Of a DNA stretch of 32,732 nt, positions 1 to 7,508 are shown piece after piece (positions within the stretch are counted from its first letter, which is position 1; each line of letters opens with the position of its first letter). The notes under the pieces are model-generated. The model saw nothing but the letters and a program-made list of their open reading frames with translations. It did no database searches and had not been told where the DNA came from. The DNA is taken from assembly GCA_041481485.1 (NCBI GenBank), contig JBGPBY010000010.1, positions 1 to 32,732 of the forward strand, in the 5' to 3' direction. Source of the stretch: JBGPBY01 sp041481485 (GTDB taxonomy: Bacteria; Acidobacteriota; Terriglobia; 20CM-2-55-15). A program made the translations under genes and the position numbers.

Positions 1-10
1 CCAAATTGTC

Positions 11-27
11 GGCGGTCATAGACCGCC
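11..27. repeat. REP-like perfect palindrome
   Basis: Two 7-base arms (GGCGGTC and GACCGCC) flank a 3-base ATA loop. It lies in the 179-base segment downstream of the first minus-strand gene, where I see no coding sequence. The form resembles dispersed palindromic repeats of soil bacteria. It could equally act as a transcription terminator stem, although no T-run follows on either strand. A single copy in this window cannot prove that it is repeated. Confidence 0.35.
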
Positions 28-179
28 CCTACAGTGGGGAATCGCGGTTACAGCTTCGAACATACGTTGCTGTATTTAAGAAATGGGGTACTAAGGGACC
101 TGCCGCCGCTAACGCGGCTGGGAACGCGGCTCGCCATGCGGTCCGCTGTCGGCTGCTTCAATTCCGCCGGACAGCAACG

Positions 180-2255
180 CTACTTGCGTGCCAGCTGGCG
201 GGCGATTTGGGAGTCTCGATCTGCATCCGACTCGCTCCACGTGAATGCGTACTTATCGGGCCATCGTTTCGATAGAACCATTGCGGCCATGTCGCAAATC
301 CGGGGGTCCGTATAGGACGCTTCGTCGTAGTTTCCCGTCAAACCTTTGCGCGGATCGCGGTCACTGAGCAAGCCAATCAGCAACTGTTCGATTGCAGTAC
401 CAACGGCACCTCCAGGGAACTCTGCTATGTCCCCACGCACGGGAACGCCTGGACCGGTTGAGAATTCTCCCGCAGCGTGAGGCCACGGCAGAAAAACGGT
501 CACGGCAGCCAGGCGGACTTCGACAGGCGTCTTTTCCCGAACGCTTTCCAGAGCATCAATGCCACGAACATCCGGACTCTTCGCAAGAAATGAAATGATG
601 GCTCCCGCTTCATAGTATGAATCCTCATCCCGGGTTTGCAGACGAGACTGAATGCGTTTCCACGCATCGATGATTGCAGGAACAGCTTCCGGCTTACCGC
701 GCTTTTGCAGGATCGTTGCGGCTGCCACCTGGGCATGTACTCCGGACATGCCGGTAAGGTTGGAGTGCAGGAAATCCATCGCCGCTTGCCCTTCCAGATC
801 CTTTGCCATTTCCACTATCTCTCCACGCACTCCGTCGTTGACCGCGACTCGCATGGCGGAGTACATCGCGTCCAGCGCCGCTTCTGGATATTTTCGAACG
901 ATCTTGCGCACGGCTTCGACGCTGCTCTGGCCGCCAGCGGCGGCCTGCTGGATCAACACCTGCTTTTCTCCGGAGGACTGTACTTCCGTCCACCATGCTT
1001 CCGCCTTCTGGCGCGATGTGCTTCCATCCGGAAAACTACCGTCGGGGCCAAACGTCGGTCCGAAGTATCGGCCGGAGATATGTTCGAGGATGCGCTGCGC
1101 CATGTCCGACACTCGCAACACTTGCGGTCTCTGAGCCATATTGAAAACAGGTTCCAACGACATGGTTAGACTGTGATCGTCGAGAGCCTCAATCAATTTG
1201 GGTACGGCCGCATAACCCAGATCCACGAGACGATGAATGGGAGTGAGGACGTCCTTTCCGTCCTTTTTGTCCGTCATAACCGGATACTTGTCGTAGAGAA
1301 TCCAGAATCCGACAGAGAGTTTCCTCAATTGGTAGATATATTCAGCAACCCGTTCGGCGGTGGACAGCTGCTCAACCGGCCGTGTCTGATGCTGACTTTC
1401 AGCGTCCGCCATTCTTCGGAGAATGTCTGCCGTTTCCTTCGCATACTCAGCCTTGTTGCTTGCAGGAAAATCCGCGTTTATCTTTTCAAACCTCGTTGCC
1501 AGGTCGGACCGGGATACCGAAGGGTCCACAACATCGGATTCCGCACGATCCAAAAGAACTCCCCCGATGTCCTGCTGCAGCCAATCTCGAAGCGTCATCG
1601 GATCGGCTGCACCGGAACGCGGCACGGAAATGCCGGCCGCGATCTCCATCAATGCATCGGCCATTTCCGGCAGATCCTTCTGCGCGGCGGCACGGGCAAA
1701 GCCAAATATGCGCGTGAGGGGCGAAACCGGGAAACCAAGCAACAGGCGTGAATTCAATTTGGTGCTATGTTCGCGGACCCGCTTCAATGCTTCCGAGGCT
1801 GTCTGTTTGAAATCCAGAATCTCATAGGCAATGCGCTCATATTCCTCACCGCCGGATTTGCGCTTGAAGCGGGCGATCGTGAACGGAGGATCGTCGCGTT
1901 CATTGGAGTAATCGCCTTTAAAATCCGGGATGCTGCAAAGAAACACCGTGAATTCGACCGAATCGTCACTCAGGAGGAATCCCTCAACGAAGGTGTTCTT
2001 CTTTGGCCCGTTCCCGTCCTGCTCCCATTGTCCCGTCGCGACACGGACATAGGACAGTTCCTTCGCGTTGGGAAAACTCAGCGTGTCGTACCAGGCAATC
2101 GCTTCGGCAATCCCTGAGGGCGCTGGCGATGCGGCGCGCCCAACGGTAACCGAGGCAACTCCGAAAACGAGGATAACCAGAAGCAGTATGTCCCCCCTCA
2201 AAATCGCATGGCTCGTGTGTCGCCTGACAGTGCGAGTCTCGTTCTGGATCGGCAT
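180..2255 (-). CDS. Secreted HEAT-repeat-like protein of unknown function
   Basis: This encodes about 691 residues. A hydrophobic stretch near residues 24-43 (LLLVILVFGV) preceded by Arg/His looks like a signal peptide or anchor, so the protein is probably exported. The N-terminal half is a mixed alpha/beta region that I do not recognise. The C-terminal half (about residues 310-690) is helical and Ala-rich, with repeats such as AVRKIVRKYPEAALDAM and VAAATILQKRGKPEAVPAII, which are HEAT/Armadillo-like. I chose the ATG at 2255 over an in-frame GTG at 2261 because a GGAAAGAG stretch sits about 9 bases upstream of the ATG. The gene lies 33 bases downstream of the sulfatase in the same direction and is probably co-transcribed. 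No catalytic motif is apparent, and the role may be protein-protein scaffolding in the periplasm. Confidence 0.7.
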   Translation of the reverse strand: MPIQNETRTVRRHTSHAILRGDILLLVILVFGVASVTVGRAASPAPSGIAEAIAWYDTLSFPNAKELSYVRVATGQWEQDGNGPKKNTFVEGFLLSDDSVEFTVFLCSIPDFKGDYSNERDDPPFTIARFKRKSGGEEYERIAYEILDFKQTASEALKRVREHSTKLNSRLLLGFPVSPLTRIFGFARAAAQKDLPEMADALMEIAAGISVPRSGAADPMTLRDWLQQDIGGVLLDRAESDVVDPSVSRSDLATRFEKINADFPASNKAEYAKETADILRRMADAESQHQTRPVEQLSTAERVAEYIYQLRKLSVGFWILYDKYPVMTDKKDGKDVLTPIHRLVDLGYAAVPKLIEALDDHSLTMSLEPVFNMAQRPQVLRVSDMAQRILEHISGRYFGPTFGPDGSFPDGSTSRQKAEAWWTEVQSSGEKQVLIQQAAAGGQSSVEAVRKIVRKYPEAALDAMYSAMRVAVNDGVRGEIVEMAKDLEGQAAMDFLHSNLTGMSGVHAQVAAATILQKRGKPEAVPAIIDAWKRIQSRLQTRDEDSYYEAGAIISFLAKSPDVRGIDALESVREKTPVEVRLAAVTVFLPWPHAAGEFSTGPGVPVRGDIAEFPGGAVGTAIEQLLIGLLSDRDPRKGLTGNYDEASYTDPRICDMAAMVLSKRWPDKYAFTWSESDADRDSQIARQLARK

Positions 2256-2288
2256 GGCCACTCTTTCCGGGGGGAATCGGTACCTGGA

Positions 2289-3710
2289 CTAAAAATCCAC
2301 AGGAATTTCAACAAAACATCCTTCGGTCGCCGCCTTCATCTTTAGAGCGGCCACTTCTCGGAGCAGAGTTGCACGATTGCTGGCGTATTGAGTGTTTCGG
2401 TACAGGTCGGTCGCTTCCCAGGGATCGTTTTGCAGGTCGAACATCTCCCACGCCCGTCCATTGTAGAGCAGCTTGTATCGTTCGTCCCGAATCGCGAATT
2501 GCTTCGTCCCGGAGCCATTGTTCGCGCACAGTTCCGTGAAGGAATATTTCCGTCCCGTTGTGGCCGGGCTGCTGCTGAGCAGGGGCACTATGCTGTAAGC
2601 GTTGTTGATCGAGTTGTTCTTCAACGGCACTCCAGCCAGATTGGCGATGGTCGCATAGATATCCTCATCCGCTATCAAACTGGAGTCGCGGCCCTTGCGG
2701 ATAACTCTGGGACCCGCCAGAACAAGGGGCACGCGGATGCCACCTTCATAGACCGATCCCTTCGATCCGCGGATCCGGGACGCGCTGTCTTTCACCGGTG
2801 CAGGCGTTCCATTGTCACCCATGAAGATAATGACCGTGTTGTCGAGTTGTCCGGACTGCTCCATCGCTTTGAAGAGTCTGCCGACTTCAGAATCCAGAGC
2901 CTGGATGACAGCCTGATACACCGGGATGTCCCCGTTGTAAACCTTGGGATTCCCGGCAGGGCGTCCTCCCACATCCACGGTAAACAGATCTCGAGGCGGC
3001 ACCTGGAATCCATCGTACGGAGCGGTGCCGTGCGGCGCGTTATATGGCAGATAGAGAAACCACGGCCGATCCTTCTTCTGTTCGCGGATGAAGTCGATGG
3101 CGAAATTCGTCAGCAGCGTCGTTGAATACACGTTCGTCATGGTCGATGGTCCCGTGCTGCTGTCGAGAGTCCAACTGTAGTAGTTGGTGATGTGAGAACC
3201 AAGAAACCCCTTGTACAGCGGTACTCCGGTTTCCTTGACGACATGATTAATTCCCGCTGCGCCGAGCGGGCCAAGATGCCATTTGCCGAATACCGCCATG
3301 TTGTAGGGGCTTGGCGACGCCGATCCGGCGATGAGTTCGAAGATCGATGTCGTGCTGCCCGGAAGAATGTTTCCAACTGTGGTCACGCCCGTATTGTGTC
3401 CATAGAGACCGCTTACGAGTGCTCCACGTGTCGGGGAACACAGCGGGTTCGCCCATACCGTATCGAAAACAATTCCGCGCGCAGCGAGCGCGCTCAAAGT
3501 TGGAGTCGAAACCTGACCGTGTCCCGATGACGCAGCGGGGTTATACAAGCCTGGATAAAGCGAGGAGGATTCAGCGCCCAGGTCGTCCGCCAGAATGAAA
3601 AGTACATTCGGACGGGCGGAGACCACGGGATCCTGCATTCCAAGCCGCGGCAGCGCGCCGAGCGCCGCTTGCAGGGCCAACACAAGCACCAGCACCAGGA
3701 ATGGTTTCAT
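2289..3710 (-). CDS. Secreted type I sulfatase (arylsulfatase family)
   Basis: A 473-residue sulfatase that should hydrolyse sulfate esters of sugars or aromatics outside the cytoplasm. The N-terminus is a clear signal peptide (MKPFLVLVLVLALQ). The metal-binding ILADD pair follows at residues 42-43, then the formylglycine-forming C-S-P-T-R motif with Cys91, then GKWHLG and FMGDNGTP, all family hallmarks in the expected order. The length is normal. An in-frame start 30 bases upstream exists, but GGAGG eight bases before the ATG at 3710 and the immediate signal peptide decide the start. Type I sulfatases need Cys oxidation by a formylglycine-generating enzyme or anSME, and neither is encoded in this window. 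The substrate cannot be deduced. The gene precedes the HEAT-like gene in a likely two-gene unit. Confidence 0.93.
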   Translation of the reverse strand: MKPFLVLVLVLALQAALGALPRLGMQDPVVSARPNVLFILADDLGAESSSLYPGLYNPAASSGHGQVSTPTLSALAARGIVFDTVWANPLCSPTRGALVSGLYGHNTGVTTVGNILPGSTTSIFELIAGSASPSPYNMAVFGKWHLGPLGAAGINHVVKETGVPLYKGFLGSHITNYYSWTLDSSTGPSTMTNVYSTTLLTNFAIDFIREQKKDRPWFLYLPYNAPHGTAPYDGFQVPPRDLFTVDVGGRPAGNPKVYNGDIPVYQAVIQALDSEVGRLFKAMEQSGQLDNTVIIFMGDNGTPAPVKDSASRIRGSKGSVYEGGIRVPLVLAGPRVIRKGRDSSLIADEDIYATIANLAGVPLKNNSINNAYSIVPLLSSSPATTGRKYSFTELCANNGSGTKQFAIRDERYKLLYNGRAWEMFDLQNDPWEATDLYRNTQYASNRATLLREVAALKMKAATEGCFVEIPVDF

Positions 3711-3766
3711 TGGATTGTCCTCCACGTAACGATGCGGCACATCTTATCGCGAGATCCGCACTTTCG

Positions 3767-4138
3767 CTATTTCTCGATTACTTTGAGATCGATCGTCAAC
3801 GCCAAAACAACAATATGACCCAGCGTTTGGCCATCTTCATCGATGACTCGCCCCGTGATGGCTCCCGTTGGCGTCATTTCCAATTTGAGATCCTTCAATG
3901 CTTGTCCGGAGTTCACAGGGAAATAAATGCCACGCTGTTTGATATCGCGTTGACCGTATTCTGCCGGATAAAAGGGCGCCTCCAACCTGAACTGCAGCCA
4001 GTCGATACTTCCCTTCCTTCAAATCTTTGAAGCTGAATCGACCGTCCGGGCCCGATTTGGTGTACTTCACTTCGGGAGCAATGATGGCGGGAGGCGTCGA
4101 ACCTTGCGAAGGAAGACCGTTAAAAGGGGAAAGGATCG
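3767..4138 (-). pseudogene. Remnant of a carboxypeptidase-regulatory-like domain protein
   Basis: Two reading frames read in succession give one recognisable domain: KYTKSGPDGRFSFKDLKEG and YRLAA in the first, then EYGQRDIKQRG, ALKDLKLEMTPTGAITG and RVIDEDGQ in the second. This is the beta-sandwich repeat common in large acidobacterial surface proteins. The frame changes by one base near 3988. The 5' side has no start of its own and abuts broken vapC at about 4138. The 3' side stops far short of the usual length. It is therefore an internal fragment with a frameshift and is not expected to yield a functional protein. Confidence 0.7.
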
Positions 4139-4228
4139 ATGCACTTCACCACGGCCGAGGAGAGTACGAAGTCCTTCGTCGCCGCGACGGAAATGATCGA
4201 TCCAGACCGACGTATCAACGAGCGTCAC
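4139..4228 (-). pseudogene. vapC: Truncated vapC toxin (PIN-domain N-terminus only)
   Basis: Starting at GTG 4228, the first 30 codons read VTLVDTSVWIDHFRRGDEGL and on to GRGEVH, which matches the start of VapC PIN-domain RNases including the first catalytic Asp (VDTSVWIDH). Similarity then stops abruptly and the frame runs as unrelated sequence to a stop at 4067. The remaining acidic residues of the PIN active site are absent, so no RNase activity is expected. The start overlaps the end of vapB by 14 bases, the usual coupled arrangement, and GGGGA lies six bases upstream. The break point coincides with the start of the carboxypeptidase-regulatory remnant, so a deletion or insertion joined the two. 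Confidence 0.75.
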
Positions 4229-4424
4229 GTTGAATCCCCGGGCGTCTCCTGCGAACGTTTTTCAGTTTCTTTTCAGTGCCGCCCAGGTCCGAGAGACGAC
4301 GCGCACTTTCACGCGCAATCAATGCCTCCAGCCCGAGTCTAACGAGTGAAGTCTTTTCGTCGATCCCGGAAAGCCGTGCAGCCTTTTCCAACAAGTCATC
4401 ATCGATATTTAACGTAGTGCGCAC
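4215..4424 (-). CDS. vapB: VapB-family antitoxin
   Basis: A small ribbon-helix-helix-type antitoxin of about 69 residues. The N-terminus VRTTLNIDDDLLEKAARLSG is the DNA-binding part, and the middle (VRLGLEALIARESARRL) and the GGTE segment are typical of the family. Partner binding would be through the C-terminal tail, which here extends as RRRRPGIQRDAR. I chose the GTG at 4424 because family members begin MRTTLNIDD. An upstream in-frame ATG at 4451 would place an operator-like palindrome inside the gene. No Shine-Dalgarno is obvious, so leaderless translation is possible. Its toxin partner is truncated, so this is now an orphan antitoxin that may still repress its own promoter. Confidence 0.85.
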   Translation of the reverse strand: MRTTLNIDDDLLEKAARLSGIDEKTSLVRLGLEALIARESARRLSDLGGTEKKLKNVRRRRPGIQRDAR

Positions 4425-4430
4425 ATGTAT

Positions 4431-4455
4431 CAGTATGCACATTTTGTGCATACTG
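4431..4455. promoter_or_regulatory. vapB operator-like inverted repeat
   Basis: Perfect 10-base arms CAGTATGCAC and GTGCATACTG are separated by ATTTT, seven bases upstream of the chosen vapB start. VapB antitoxins autorepress by binding such palindromes at their own promoter. On the minus strand a TTGAGC hexamer followed 18 bases later by CAAAAT inside the palindrome could be the -35/-10 pair. The promoter part is weaker than the palindrome itself. Confidence 0.65.
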
Positions 4456-4519
4456 GACCATTGCGCTCAATGGGTATGCGGCGTCGCCCAAAGCAGCCTA
4501 ATGCAATTGCTGCGGTTCT

Positions 4520-5611
4520 TTACGGCGCATCTCCGACCGTGTCGCAGTAGTTTGTGAGTTGATTTGCACGGTAACGCCTGGTCACGTCCATCATGGGCTG
4601 GAGCACGGTCAGGAAATCCGATCCCACGATCATGCGATGGACCGGCTCAGCGCAATCTTTCTCCTTGTACACGGCACGAATAAAAACGCTCGATGAATCC
4701 AGTGGCAGCGTTGCAACGTTCGCGTAAAAGGCGGGCCACGATCCGCTGGCGAAGAGATATTGTTCCACGTTCGATAAATAGAAGGCCGTTACGATCTGCC
4801 GTTGGTCTCTTGCAAATTGTCCTGCGGCGCGGATCGCTTTTGGTCCGGCAAAGTCTCCGACGAGCGGAACGATTCGATTGGCGCGTTCCAGTTCCTGAAC
4901 CGAGCGATAGTTTTCTTCCGTGGCAAGATATCCGCGATTTTTTCCTGCACCGTCGGTCTTGGACATCAGTTCGGCATAAGTGGGCGTCCAGCCGGATCCC
5001 CAGGCAAGGACGGGACCGCCCTCCACGAACGCCAGATACACCTTGCGGATTCCGGCTTCATCGCCGGATTGCGCCTGAAAGCCATGCCCTTTCAGGTTCG
5101 CCAGAATGGCATTCAAGGTTTCCGATTCGAACTCCGGATCAACCGTCACCTTTCCAAACGCGGCGAAAAGCGCCTCTGTCGTGGAATCGCGATCCAGCCC
5201 CGCCGGCCGCCTTCGCGCAAAGAGACGTGCAACGAAATCAGGCCGTTCCGGAGACAGGTCGAAGATGGCCTTGTACATCAAGAGTTCCTGCAGATTCTGC
5301 CTGCGGATATCGATGATGAAGGCGACGCTCGGTTTCAGGGCCAGGGCATAAGCAAAATTCTGATCGGGACCGACTCCGATATAAACGCCACCCGGCTTTA
5401 GGTCTTCCATGAGTTTCGGAATGACCGTCTGATAGTTCACTTCGTTTGAAACGAAGTTCTCGTACGGAAACTGACCATCGGCTTCGGAATAATCCCGGAT
5501 CATTCTCCAGAAAGCACTGTCGCTGATGGCATTCGAAGGAACCTGGGAATGAACCGAAAAGACAAACACAACTGTAACGAGGCAGATCAGAAATGATGCC
5601 GATAATTTCAT
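4520..5611 (-). CDS. Secreted LIC_10091-like protein (methyltransferase-like fold, function unknown)
   Basis: A 363-residue exported protein with a signal peptide (MKLSASFLICLVTVVFVFSV). A conserved core holds GGVYIGVGPDQNF, AFIIDIRRQNLQELLMYKAI and DFVARLFARRRP. The glycine loop followed by an acidic residue at the end of the next strand (IIDIRR) is reminiscent of Rossmann-type SAM methyltransferases. The arrangement matches what I recall of an uncharacterised family found in Acidobacteria and in Leptospira (LIC_10091). A secreted methyltransferase would be odd, so catalytic activity is not assumed. I preferred the ATG at 5611 over an in-frame TTG at 5629 because the signal peptide starts there. 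Upstream spacing to the next gene is about 100 bases, so it may have its own promoter. Confidence 0.75.
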   Translation of the reverse strand: MKLSASFLICLVTVVFVFSVHSQVPSNAISDSAFWRMIRDYSEADGQFPYENFVSNEVNYQTVIPKLMEDLKPGGVYIGVGPDQNFAYALALKPSVAFIIDIRRQNLQELLMYKAIFDLSPERPDFVARLFARRRPAGLDRDSTTEALFAAFGKVTVDPEFESETLNAILANLKGHGFQAQSGDEAGIRKVYLAFVEGGPVLAWGSGWTPTYAELMSKTDGAGKNRGYLATEENYRSVQELERANRIVPLVGDFAGPKAIRAAGQFARDQRQIVTAFYLSNVEQYLFASGSWPAFYANVATLPLDSSSVFIRAVYKEKDCAEPVHRMIVGSDFLTVLQPMMDVTRRYRANQLTNYCDTVGDAP

Positions 5612-5709
5612 ATTCGATGCAGAACTCAAGATTCAACTTACTTCAACGCCGCCGTTATGCGAAGAGAGGGTCCCTGCCAGTACGTTCCGGCATGGGCCCC
5701 TCCGGTCTG

Positions 5710-6348
5710 TTACAGACGGTGCATGACCATGGCTCCGCCGCCACGTCCGCCGCCGCCCGGCGCTGCGGTGCCTCTCCCACCTAGCTGCTGGATCGGAGGG
5801 TTGGTCACGCCCTGAATTGGCGGTGTTGTCATCCCTTGAACCGGGTTTCCGCTGGCCGAAATCGGGTTTCCGCCGGCCGAAATCGGGCTTCGGCTGGACG
5901 GGGCCACCGAAGGATTCTGAGGTCCAGCTGCATTGGGCGCGGTGCCGCGTACGCCGGAGGTGGTGCGCGTGACAGTCAAGGAATCATCATTACCGAGTGT
6001 TCCAGTCCAGGTGACTACGGTACCAGGCCCAAGGGGTGCAAGCGACGTCCCTGCCGCGGGGCAAGGGTTGGGACGCGTCGTCACAAAGGTGACGACCCTC
6101 CCCTGTACTATTCCGTCGTCGATTGGAAGGCTGGTATCCGGCGAACCGCAAAGCGCGTTTCCGTACTCCGTGATCGAGCCGGTTATCCTGCCGTTGGCGC
6201 CGATTCTCAAGTCGAACGTCATCGCCGTTGCCGTCCTGGCAGCGGCCCCGTCCGATCCCCACCTGCCGATGACTCCACTGGTTTGGCCGAAAACCGTTGC
6301 GGTGATGATGCAAAAAGCCACAAGCGGCAATATGTTTCGAACTCTCAT
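5710..6348 (-). CDS. Small secreted protein with Gly/Pro-rich repeat tail
   Basis: A 212-residue protein whose start is fixed by an AGGAGG seven bases before the ATG. Residues 1-21 (MRVRNILPLVAFCIITATVF) form a signal peptide. Residues about 22-130 resemble a small beta-rich domain (GVIGRWGSD, DLRIGANGRITGSITEYG, VTWTGTL) with two Cys that could form a disulfide. From about residue 140 the chain becomes low complexity, with heptad repeats (GNPISAS, GNPISAG), TPPIQ/NPPIQ units, and a Gly-rich end (GGGGRGGGAMVMHRL). I do not recognise the family. It is probably an extracytoplasmic or surface protein whose tail is a flexible linker. Confidence 0.7.
   Translation of the reverse strand: MRVRNILPLVAFCIITATVFGQTSGVIGRWGSDGAAARTATAMTFDLRIGANGRITGSITEYGNALCGSPDTSLPIDDGIVQGRVVTFVTTRPNPCPAAGTSLAPLGPGTVVTWTGTLGNDDSLTVTRTTSGVRGTAPNAAGPQNPSVAPSSRSPISAGGNPISASGNPVQGMTTPPIQGVTNPPIQQLGGRGTAAPGGGGRGGGAMVMHRL
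5843..5904. repeat. 21-bp tandem repeat inside the small secreted protein gene
   Basis: Units of 21 bases start at 5843, 5864 and 5885. The first two differ at one position and the third is diverged and partial. They encode the GNPISA(S/G) heptads of the tail. In-frame 21-bp units change copy number without breaking the gene. Confidence 0.75.
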
Positions 6349-6723
6349 GGTTATCCTCCTGGTTATTTAGAAATATGGCTGATGCTAGAAGCCGGCGCAC
6401 TGGCCCTGCTGTGTTTCACCCCCCCGTGATCAATGACGAATTATTCCCGCTGCATTGTAGAGTGCCTTTGACCGCGTTTCTGAAGATTCGGTTGAAGCCG
6501 TGTTGCTCTGTACCTAAGAGACGGCCGCTCACCCGAATGCATAGGCCCAATTGGAAATCGTGGCTCTGCGTGATCAACTCTTTGAACTCTGCGAAAAATA
6601 TCGGAACCTCCACGGAGTCAACCGCAGGGTGAAAGAATAAGGCGGGAAGACAGCCACAGGTGAAGACACCCCGCTAACCAAGATTTGGACGGAAGCCCCT
6701 GGGAGAGCGTTCGTCTGCGGGAG
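6349..6723. other. Intergenic region with no supportable gene
   Basis: It contains the ribosome-binding site of the upstream minus-strand gene at its left end and otherwise only short frames. One 29-codon plus-strand frame (TTG 6551 to TAA 6640, with ALRDQLFELCEKYRNLHG) is helix-like but has no ribosome-binding site and could be the tail of a lost gene. The right end leads into the tRNA fragment. Confidence 0.5.
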
Positions 6724-6767
6724 CTGGGACGACCGGTCTCGAACCGATGACCTCCTGCGTGTGAAGC
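6724..6767 (-). pseudogene. 3' fragment of a tRNA-Val(CAC) gene, attachment-site-like
   Basis: Read on the minus strand, it runs from the anticodon loop TTCACAC (anticodon CAC), through the anticodon-stem half GCAGG, the variable region AGGTC, a perfect T-arm (ATCGG, loop TTCGAGA, CCGGT) and the acceptor half CGTCCCA. The matching 5' half (acceptor TGGGACG, D-arm, stem CCTGC) is not found upstream. Only weak D-arm-like similarity (GTTGTGGAGC) remains. A block from anticodon loop to 3' end is what tyrosine integrases duplicate when an island inserts in a tRNA gene. By that logic the island would lie at higher coordinates. Simple decay of a full tRNA gene is the alternative. Confidence 0.6.
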
Positions 6768-6818
6768 TTGCTCCACAACCGTATCTCGCTGGTCTCTCGT
6801 GTTTCTAGCGCGTCCGAA

Positions 6819-7262
6819 GTGACCAAAATCGACATTATTCGGCACGAATTAGTCAGAAAACAGTCAGAAAATCGAGCCGGGGAAATTTCCGATAATCAGG
6901 TTACGGGCGTCCATAAGGACGATCTGCAGGGACTACAAGACAAACGGGCCGATAAAATATCCGATGACACCATTAAAAAGGTGGAAAAACAGGTTCTCGA
7001 AAGGATTTCCACACTGACCACAGAGATGCTGCCAAAATATTCACGGCGGTTTTACGATGAAGGCGAACAAAAGAAGACCGCAGATGTCGCCGGCGCAGTG
7101 GAAGATTTCATTTCGCATTGGGCATTTTTTCGGGGCAAGCTTGAGAAAAAGGAAATGGATGAAATCGTCGATTACGTCCAGCAGCAAACCGGTGTCGATT
7201 TGACCATTGACGGGCTGAAATTAATTCAATCCGGATTGATTACAACGGCTAGGTATCGCTAA
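6819..7262 (+). CDS. Hypothetical lysine-rich helical protein
   Basis: About 147 residues, hydrophilic and mostly helical, with no signal peptide or membrane segment. Recognisable patches are IIRHELVRKQSENRAG, GEISDNQVTGVHKDD, ADKISDDTIKKVEKQV and a C-terminal VDYVQQQTGVDLTIDGLKLI. The two ISD(N/D) segments suggest a weak internal duplication. I recognise no family. The frame is open from a TTG at 6768, directly at the tRNA fragment, so the N-terminus may have been cut there. GTG 6819 is a guess since neither candidate has a ribosome-binding site. Base composition is visibly more AT-rich than the neighbouring secretion genes, which fits acquired cargo next to an attachment-like site. Confidence 0.5.
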   Translation: MTKIDIIRHELVRKQSENRAGEISDNQVTGVHKDDLQGLQDKRADKISDDTIKKVEKQVLERISTLTTEMLPKYSRRFYDEGEQKKTADVAGAVEDFISHWAFFRGKLEKKEMDEIVDYVQQQTGVDLTIDGLKLIQSGLITTARYR

Positions 7263-7377
7263 AGCCGCTTTGCACTCAGATCCAGAGGCAAGTTATCATT
7301 CCCAATCGTTTGCCTGACCCGGAACAGCCCGGCAGCAACAGCATCCTCGAAAGTCGGCCACCGACGCGGACAGCCTT

Positions 7378-7393
7378 TGGCACGTTTCCTGCC
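7378..7393 (+). promoter_or_regulatory. Candidate sigma-54 (RpoN) promoter ahead of the T6SS operon
   Basis: TGGCACG, four bases, then CTGC matches the -24/-12 consensus TGGCACG-N4-TTGC at all but one of the fixed positions. The GG and GC pairs are at the required ten-base separation. Transcription would begin near 7404, about 105 bases before the first gene of the operon. RpoN control of type VI clusters is documented in several proteobacteria. No activator gene is present in the window. This is a single motif match. Confidence 0.45.
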
Positions 7394-7472
7394 AATTTGC
7401 CACATCCTCTCAGAATTCGTGCAATCGCGACTACCCGGCAGTGGTAAAATCCCGCGGCATCATTTCACATTC

Positions 7473-7496
7473 TATGATGGAACGCCCGCTGGCGTT
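7473..7496 (+). promoter_or_regulatory. TATGAT box and hairpin abutting the ribosome-binding site
   Basis: A TATGAT (7473-7478) is followed by AACGCC-CGCT-GGCGTT (7481-7496), a perfect six-base-arm hairpin ending directly before the GAGGAG ribosome-binding site at 7497-7502. It could be an operator or an mRNA structure that limits translation. I see no convincing -35 element for the TATGAT. Confidence 0.3.
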
Positions 7497-7508
7497 TGAG
7501 GAGTGCTC

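Noticed and set aside
4693..5316. 207-codon plus-strand frame
   Set aside because: It is antisense to the LIC_10091-like gene and very Arg/Pro-rich, as expected from a shadow of a GC-rich gene.
6551..6640. 29-codon plus-strand frame (ALRDQLFELCEKYRNLHG)
   Set aside because: It starts with TTG, has no ribosome-binding site, and is too short to judge.
6724..6816. Complete tRNA gene on the minus strand
   Set aside because: The 5' acceptor half TGGGACG and the anticodon-stem half CCTGC are missing. The nearest acceptor-like match (TCGGACG) gives a 93-base span with no proper D-arm or anticodon stem.
6618..6845. 75-codon minus-strand frame over the tRNA fragment
   Set aside because: The sequence is explained by the tRNA-Val 3' block, and the peptide shows no protein-like pattern.
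7259..7405. 48-codon minus-strand frame (WPTFEDAVAAGLFRVRQTIG)
   Set aside because: It looks somewhat protein-like and could be a remnant, but it has no usable ribosome-binding site, overlaps the end of the plus-strand gene, and covers the sigma-54 match. It cannot be supported as a gene.
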